45,473 bases of DNA from GCA-2731375 sp964507245. Its GTDB lineage: Bacteria > Pseudomonadota > Alphaproteobacteria > GCA-2731375. Positions 41,173 through 45,473 of this stretch are shown here, piece after piece. The stretch is from NCBI GenBank assembly GCA_964507245.1, contig CAZDQC010000015.1:1-45473 (forward strand), in the 5' to 3' direction. Within the stretch, counting starts at the first letter, position 1. The number at the start of each line of letters is the position of its first letter. A model generated the notes under the pieces. The model made no database searches. It saw only the letters and a list, made by a program, of their open reading frames with translations, and had not been told where the DNA came from. The position numbers and the translations under genes are program-made.

Positions 41173-42390
41173 TCAGCGGCGCACAGCCATAATGAAACTC
41201 AACAAGCAAATCACGCCGATGATTGACAAAGTTAGCAAAGGTGCCGTGTAACTGTCGCTGACAAGCCAGATCCAGCTGATCAAAACTGGGGCCGCGGCCA
41301 GAGACATGGTGGACGCAAAACCCAATAGGCCATTCAGGGCGCCATAGGCTTCTGGTCCTATTAACTCGGGTACAGCCAAGGCGCGCACGATGGTAATGAT
41401 GCCCTGGGACGCGCCATAAAATAGCGGGAAGATGTAGTTCAGGTTGTTGTTAGGGTAGGCAAAGCTAAGTAAGGCGAAGCTGGTCAGGACGCATCCGCAC
41501 GAAATCAAACCCATCATGCGGAAATCGACCCATTTCTCGAAGATGGTGATAAAGATTCGGCCTGCTACCTGCATTGGGCCGATCATCGCCGTGGTGACAA
41601 TGATGGTCGTCATAGCGAAGTCCCGTTCTTGCATTAGCGGTATGATGTGAACGGTGACGCCGGCCATGATGAAGGAAAAGGCAGTGATGCAGATGCCGAT
41701 CCACCAAAATGCAGGATTGCGCACGGCGGTGGCGACGGGGCCGGCCCTCAGATCTATGGCGAAGATACGTGGCTGGTCCTTGGAGCCAGCGCCAGGTACC
41801 CGTTCCACCCGCAATACTATGGCATGAATTGGCACGCAGACAACCAGCAGTATCAGGGCGAGATATTGGAATGTGTCGCGCCAGCCCACCTGCTCGATCA
41901 ACAGGCTGATCAAGGGGATGAAGATGGTGCTAGCGAACCCGGCAATTAGGGTCATCAACGTCACGCCCTGGCGGGCCCTATTACCAAGCGTGGCTACGAT
42001 GACGGCAAATCCTGACGGGTAGAAGGTGGCGGCGGCGATCAGACCGATGCCTATCCAAAGTCCATAATAGGTGACCAAAGAGTTGGTGAAGCTGGCTGCA
42101 ACCAACAGCAAAACGCCCAAGGCTGAAGCGGAGGTCATTAGCCATCGTCCTCCAAACCGGTCCAAAACTTTGCCCGCACTGATGGCTGCTAAGCCGGAAA
42201 CCAGCAGACACAAAGTGAAGGCGCCTGTTATTTCAGCTTTGGACCAACCGAATTCATCCGTAAGTGGTCTGATGAAGACAGCGAAGCCGTAGAACATAAT
42301 TCCCCAGGACACGATCTGAGCAATTGACAGCCAGACCACGAAGGCCATCGCATGATAGTCGCGCCACAGGGAGGTTTCTCTTAGATGCAT
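41173..42390 (-). CDS. MFS transporter
   Basis: 405-residue, twelve-helix major facilitator carrier. The helix 2-3 loop reads GKVLDRFGGRWLM, and the start (WLSIAQIVSWGIMFYGFAVFIRPLTDEFGWS) resembles the monocarboxylate-porter-like group. The substrate is unknown; an organic acid or a product of the neighbouring oxidative enzymes is possible. It is convergent with the halogenase and divergent from the isomerase/monooxygenase pair, with a 59-base shared promoter region. Confidence 0.88.
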   Translation of the reverse strand: MHLRETSLWRDYHAMAFVVWLSIAQIVSWGIMFYGFAVFIRPLTDEFGWSKAEITGAFTLCLLVSGLAAISAGKVLDRFGGRWLMTSASALGVLLLVAASFTNSLVTYYGLWIGIGLIAAATFYPSGFAVIVATLGNRARQGVTLMTLIAGFASTIFIPLISLLIEQVGWRDTFQYLALILLVVCVPIHAIVLRVERVPGAGSKDQPRIFAIDLRAGPVATAVRNPAFWWIGICITAFSFIMAGVTVHIIPLMQERDFAMTTIIVTTAMIGPMQVAGRIFITIFEKWVDFRMMGLISCGCVLTSFALLSFAYPNNNLNYIFPLFYGASQGIITIVRALAVPELIGPEAYGALNGLLGFASTMSLAAAPVLISWIWLVSDSYTAPLLTLSIIGVICLLSFIMAVRR

Positions 42391-42449
42391 GGGCAGGATA
42401 TCATGGGTAATACCGATGATCCAAAAACAAACGTATAGGAAATCTGGCC

Positions 42450-43055
42450 GTGAGCATCTTTGAATTTCATTTTGATTTTGGCAGCCCCAACGCCTATTTT
42501 TCTCACAAACTTATTCCTGGCATCACCGAACGCACGGGCGTCGATTGTACCTATGTCCCCGTTCTGCTTGGAGGAATTTTTAAACTGACCAATAACAAAT
42601 CACCAATGGAACAATTCCAGGGAATTAAAAACAAGAACGAATATGGTCGTCTAGAGATGATGCGTTTTGTCAAGAAACACGGGTTCACTCACTACAAACG
42701 CAATCCCCACTTTCCTGTGAACACAGTGCAGATTATGCGCGGAGCCGTTTTTACACAACGTGAGGGCCGTTTGCTGGAGTATGTAGACACTGTTTACAAG
42801 AACATGTGGGAAAAGGGCCTGAAAATGGATGATCCAGAGCTCATCGCGACGTCTCTCGATGACGCTGGCTTCGACGGTACCGAAATCCTGGAAGGAATTA
42901 AGGAACAGTCTGTGAAGGACGAATTGCTAAACAACACTACGGCATCTGTGGAGCGAGGGACCTTCGGCAGCCCGACATTTTATGTGGGCGGTGAGATCTA
43001 TTTTGGCAAGGACCGCCTGGGCGCTGTCGAGGAAGAAATCGAAAGCCAAAAATGA
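42450..43055 (+). CDS. 2-hydroxychromene-2-carboxylate isomerase / DsbA-fold (GST-kappa-like) protein
   Basis: Thioredoxin-fold protein of 201 residues in the HCCA isomerase / kappa-class GST family, which uses glutathione. The start MSIFEFHFDFGSPNAYFSHK carries the active-site Ser of the SPxxY motif, and the late GTFGSPTFYVGGEIYFGKDRL is the cis-Pro loop and C-terminal end. In naphthalene catabolism the family isomerises HCCA; elsewhere its roles are largely unknown. The start codon is GTG, preceded by AGGAAA. Its stop overlaps the start of the flavin monooxygenase by 4 bases, so the two are coupled. Confidence 0.88.
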   Translation: MSIFEFHFDFGSPNAYFSHKLIPGITERTGVDCTYVPVLLGGIFKLTNNKSPMEQFQGIKNKNEYGRLEMMRFVKKHGFTHYKRNPHFPVNTVQIMRGAVFTQREGRLLEYVDTVYKNMWEKGLKMDDPELIATSLDDAGFDGTEILEGIKEQSVKDELLNNTTASVERGTFGSPTFYVGGEIYFGKDRLGAVEEEIESQK

Positions 43056-44380
43056 TACCTGACCGAAAATTGCGTCTGGGTGCCTTTATGCGCCCGGTTA
43101 GCATCCACACCGCAGCTTGGCGTTATCCTGGCGGTACCCCGGATGCTAACTTCAACCTGCCCGCCATTCTCGGTTTTGCCAAGAAACTAGAGCAGGGGAA
43201 GTTTGATGCCTTTTTCATGGCCGACCATCTGGCCGTTCTGAACATGCCAATTGAGGCTTTGAAACGTAGCGCTACAGTGACTTCGTTTGACCCCCTGACA
43301 CTGTTGCCGGCTCTGGCCATGGTAACGGAACATCTGGGCCTGATTGCCACAGCCTCGACGACGTTTGAGCCGCCATACACTATCGCGCGGCGCTTCGCCT
43401 CTCTGGATCACATTTCCGGCGGTCGTGCGGCGTGGAATCTTGTAACGACTTCGAATCCGGATGCAGCCTTGAATTTTGGCATGGATGAAGAAATCGACCA
43501 CAATCAACGTTACCGGCGAGCTCGCGAATTTGTCGACGTAGTCACCGGCCTGTGGGACAGTTTTGCGGATGACGCTTTCATTCGCGATGTGAGCAGCGGT
43601 ACTTTTTTTGATCCGGAAAAAATGCACATCCTGGGGCACAAGGGCGATTATCTTTCTGTTCGTGGTCCGCTGAATATTGCCCGGCCCCCTCAGGGCTGGC
43701 CGGTCATTGTACAAGCCGGCGCTTCGGAAGCGGGTAGGCAATTGGCGGCAGAGACCGCAGAAGCCATATTTGCTGCTCTAAGCACACTGGATGCCGGACA
43801 GAAATTTTATGCCGATATCAAGAGCCGCATGATTAAACTAGGTCGCAATCCCGACCACTTGAAAGTGCTGCCAGGCGTCTTTGTCGTCGTGGGGGAAACA
43901 GCGGAAGAGGCACAGAAAAAACGTGCTTTGCTAGACAGTCTTGTACATTACGATAGCGGCATCGCTTCTCTCTCCATTGCCCTGGGTCACGATGCATCGG
44001 GCTTTGATCCTGACGGGCCTTTGCCCCACATTCCCGAAAGCAACGCCTCGAAAAGCGGTCGTGAACGTGTCTTAGCCCTGGCAAAACGGGAAAAGCTCAC
44101 TGTGCGGCAATTGGCGGGGCGACTGGGAGGTTATTCCGGCCTGGCCATGGTTGGCACCCCTACGATGATTGCCGACCAGATGGAAGAATGGCTGATAACC
44201 GATGCATGTGATGGATTTAACGTCATGTTTCCGTATCTGCCCGGTGGATTAGATGATTTCGTCGATCAAGTGGTCCCGGAACTGCAACGGCGAGCAATTT
44301 TCCGAACGGACTATGAGGGTCGTACACTCAGGGAGAACCTTGGGTTGCCTCGGCCGGAAAACAAATTCTTCGGAATTTGA
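43052..44380 (+). CDS. NtaA/SnaA/DszA-family FMNH2-dependent monooxygenase
   Basis: Luciferase-like monooxygenase (442 residues) that needs reduced FMN from a separate reductase. The group includes nitrilotriacetate, pristinamycin and dibenzothiophene-sulfone monooxygenases. Typical segments are KFDAFFMADHLAV, TEHLGLIATASTTFEPPYTIARRFASLDHISGGRAAWNLVT, QRYRRAREFVDVVTGLWDSF and WPVIVQAGASEAGR. The C-terminal domain (FNVMFPYLPGGLDDFVDQVVPELQRRAIFR) is intact. It overlaps the HCCA-isomerase-type gene. No reductase or transport gene adjoins it, so the substrate (a sulfone, sulfonate or amine-carboxylate) is unknown. Confidence 0.92.
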   Translation: MIPDRKLRLGAFMRPVSIHTAAWRYPGGTPDANFNLPAILGFAKKLEQGKFDAFFMADHLAVLNMPIEALKRSATVTSFDPLTLLPALAMVTEHLGLIATASTTFEPPYTIARRFASLDHISGGRAAWNLVTTSNPDAALNFGMDEEIDHNQRYRRAREFVDVVTGLWDSFADDAFIRDVSSGTFFDPEKMHILGHKGDYLSVRGPLNIARPPQGWPVIVQAGASEAGRQLAAETAEAIFAALSTLDAGQKFYADIKSRMIKLGRNPDHLKVLPGVFVVVGETAEEAQKKRALLDSLVHYDSGIASLSIALGHDASGFDPDGPLPHIPESNASKSGRERVLALAKREKLTVRQLAGRLGGYSGLAMVGTPTMIADQMEEWLITDACDGFNVMFPYLPGGLDDFVDQVVPELQRRAIFRTDYEGRTLRENLGLPRPENKFFGI

Positions 44381-44394
44381 ATTTTCGGCCATCA

Positions 44395-44643
44395 CTATTC
44401 AACCATTACCTTCTCGATGATGGCCAATAGCTGGTCTTTATCCGGCGCCTAGATCACTTGGTACGGCAGATGAGGCTTTTATGCTGCCAACTGATGCCGC
44501 GCGTCCTTGTTATCCTATACCGGCAGATTGTCATAGAGTACGGGCTATTCCATGGGGACGTTTTTGTTCTTGTCCAAGTTTGTGTGAACGCTATTAGGCA
44601 AATACAAAGATCCACAATTTGAGAATTTTCCTAACAACCGGTG
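44395..44643 (-). pseudogene. Coding relic with four in-frame stops
   Basis: A single minus-strand frame running 249 bases reads like protein but is broken by stops at 44547, 44517, 44481 and 44451 (TAG, TAG, TAA, TAG). Between them are NLDKNKNVPME, PVLYDNLPV, DNKDARHQLAA, KPHLPYQVI and APDKDQLLAIIEKVMVE. The last piece weakly recalls the C-terminal helix of a receiver domain. The other five frames of the region are more broken. It overlaps the end of the pentapeptide gene by 13 bases. Family unknown; the interpretation is a decayed gene. Confidence 0.4.
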
Positions 44644-45473
44644 TTATCCACACCCGTCGACAGTTTGGTCCGGCACAACTTAGCCTTAATCAGTGTGGTG
44701 CGGAGTATAATGGCATTGGTCAGGTCTGCATCAGTCAAATCGGCGTTATCCAGACTGACATTTGTAAGATTGGCACCTGTAAGATTGGCTCCCGTGAGAT
44801 TTGCCATGGTGATATTGGCGCCGTCCAGATTGGCGCCACGTAGATCGGCACCGATCAAATGGGTAAAGGGCAAATCGGCTTTCCGAAGGTCAGCTCCCTG
44901 CAGGTTGGCCCCGGCCAGTTTTGCATCCGCGAGGCGAGCGGCTTGCAGATTGGCACTGGAAAGGTCAACCTCGACCAAAATGGTGCTGGTCAGGCTTGTT
45001 CCTACCAGTTTCGAGCCGGCCAAATTTGTCCCGCTCATATCCACGCCATGGAGGTTGGCTTCTGACATGTCGGCGCCGCGCAAGTCGGTCTTCAAAATGA
45101 TCGCCTGAAGCATATGTGCCCGGTAAAACGAGGCGCCGGGAAAACTACCGCCGCTCAAAATTGTGCCGCTTAAATCCGCCATTTTGAACTGCATGCCAGG
45201 GCCAACCACTGTCCGAAGATCTGCCCGACCCAAGGACGTGTTGTCCATATTCGCATCGTGCATTTTCGCGCCGCGCAAATCGGTCCACCACAAATTGGCC
45301 CGGGCAAAATTCGCCCCGCGCAAGTCGGCATCACGCAGTTCCGTCCACCAAAGTGTGGCGCCGCGCAGATCCGCGCCCTTTAGGTCTGCTCCATTCATTT
45401 TTGTCCACCATAGGCCCGTCGCCCGCAAGTCGCAGCCCGGGCATCCATTGTGAGATTTAACAGCCCGGACCCG
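44631..45473 (-). CDS. Pentapeptide-repeat protein, partial (5' end outside window)
   Basis: Right-handed quadrilateral beta-helix protein built from A(D/N)LXX pentapeptides. The frame is open to the right edge (NGCPGCDL precedes the first repeats), so the start lies outside; a TTG at 45428 is not a convincing start. About 280 residues are visible. Near the N-terminal side the motif LWWT recurs about every 20-21 residues (GLWWTKM, TLWWTEL, NLWWTDL), four pentapeptides apart. Near residue 80 an interruption (TVVGPGMQF) breaks the helix. The family includes DNA-gyrase mimics, but most members have no known function. It ends 251 bases after the convergent monooxygenase gene. Confidence 0.9.
   Translation of the reverse strand, partial: RVRAVKSHNGCPGCDLRATGLWWTKMNGADLKGADLRGATLWWTELRDADLRGANFARANLWWTDLRGAKMHDANMDNTSLGRADLRTVVGPGMQFKMADLSGTILSGGSFPGASFYRAHMLQAIILKTDLRGADMSEANLHGVDMSGTNLAGSKLVGTSLTSTILVEVDLSSANLQAARLADAKLAGANLQGADLRKADLPFTHLIGADLRGANLDGANITMANLTGANLTGANLTNVSLDNADLTDADLTNAIILRTTLIKAKLCRTKLSTGVDNTGC

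Noticed and set aside
44641..45108. 155-codon open frame on the plus strand opposite the pentapeptide gene
   Set aside because: It is the mirror of the repetitive pentapeptide codons; the minus strand has the clear A(D/N)LXX periodicity, while the plus frame has no domain.
1..45473. CRISPR arrays, tRNA or rRNA genes, insertion sequences, prophage or integrase genes
   Set aside because: No direct-repeat arrays, TPsiC-loop-like motifs, terminal inverted repeats or transposase/integrase-like proteins were seen when reading the spacers and frames by eye.

Overview
The window reads as chromosomal DNA of an alphaproteobacterium, most likely Rhodospirillales or a related order. This is inferred from gene content and order. 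petABC lies beside trmL. The block xseB-ispA-dxs-tlyA-RNA methyltransferase is present. The histidine block is hisB-DUF2628-hisH-hisA-hisF, then hisE-HIT, with hslVU divergent from hisB. HslV carries an N-terminal propeptide, and there is a Rickettsia 17-kDa-type glycine-zipper lipoprotein. I saw no tRNA, rRNA, CRISPR array, phage gene, transposase or insertion sequence.

Layout. 1-1022: a ferric-iron-binding ABC protein cut by the left edge, with a Fur-like box upstream. 1553-4745: trmL divergent from petABC (cytochrome bc1). 4804-9392, minus strand: dac-holB-metG-tatD. 9493-14083, minus strand: a tightly overlapping four-gene catabolic operon (NicX-like ring-cleaving dioxygenase, alpha/beta hydrolase, acyl-CoA-dehydrogenase-like flavoprotein, acyl-CoA synthetase). 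14110-20176, plus strand: HDAC-family deacetylase, xseB, ispA, dxs, tlyA and an rRNA/tRNA uracil methyltransferase. 20590-21252: dienelactone hydrolase. 21817-24744, minus strand: DnaJ/CbpA-like, fabI, aroC. 25059-28877: a decayed Sel1-repeat gene, the lipoprotein, a cation-efflux protein and an MFS carrier. 29127-30921: SDR plus an acetylpolyamine-amidohydrolase-like deacetylase. 30918-37207: HIT, his genes and hslVU. 37692-42390: HAD hydrolase, msrB, a small unknown, a tryptophan-halogenase-family enzyme and a second MFS carrier. 42450-44380: HCCA-isomerase/DsbA-fold protein overlapping a NtaA/SnaA/DszA-type flavin monooxygenase. 44631 to the right edge: a pentapeptide-repeat protein that continues outside the window.

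Most of the window is housekeeping (respiration, isoprenoids, fatty acids, chorismate, histidine, proteolysis, translation). The accessory interest lies in four places: the NicX-like operon at 9493-14083, which combines an oxygenolytic pyridine-ring-cleavage type enzyme with CoA-dependent steps not used in the described nicotinate route; the orphan flavin-dependent halogenase at 39435; the HCCA-isomerase/monooxygenase pair at 42450; and several decayed genes (a frameshifted thioesterase, a frameshifted Sel1 protein, and a fragment with four in-frame stops). The decayed genes suggest relaxed selection, or sequencing errors at short homopolymers for the two frameshifts. The expected tmk gene is missing between dac and holB.

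All functional calls rest on reading motifs and family resemblance by eye. No searches were run.
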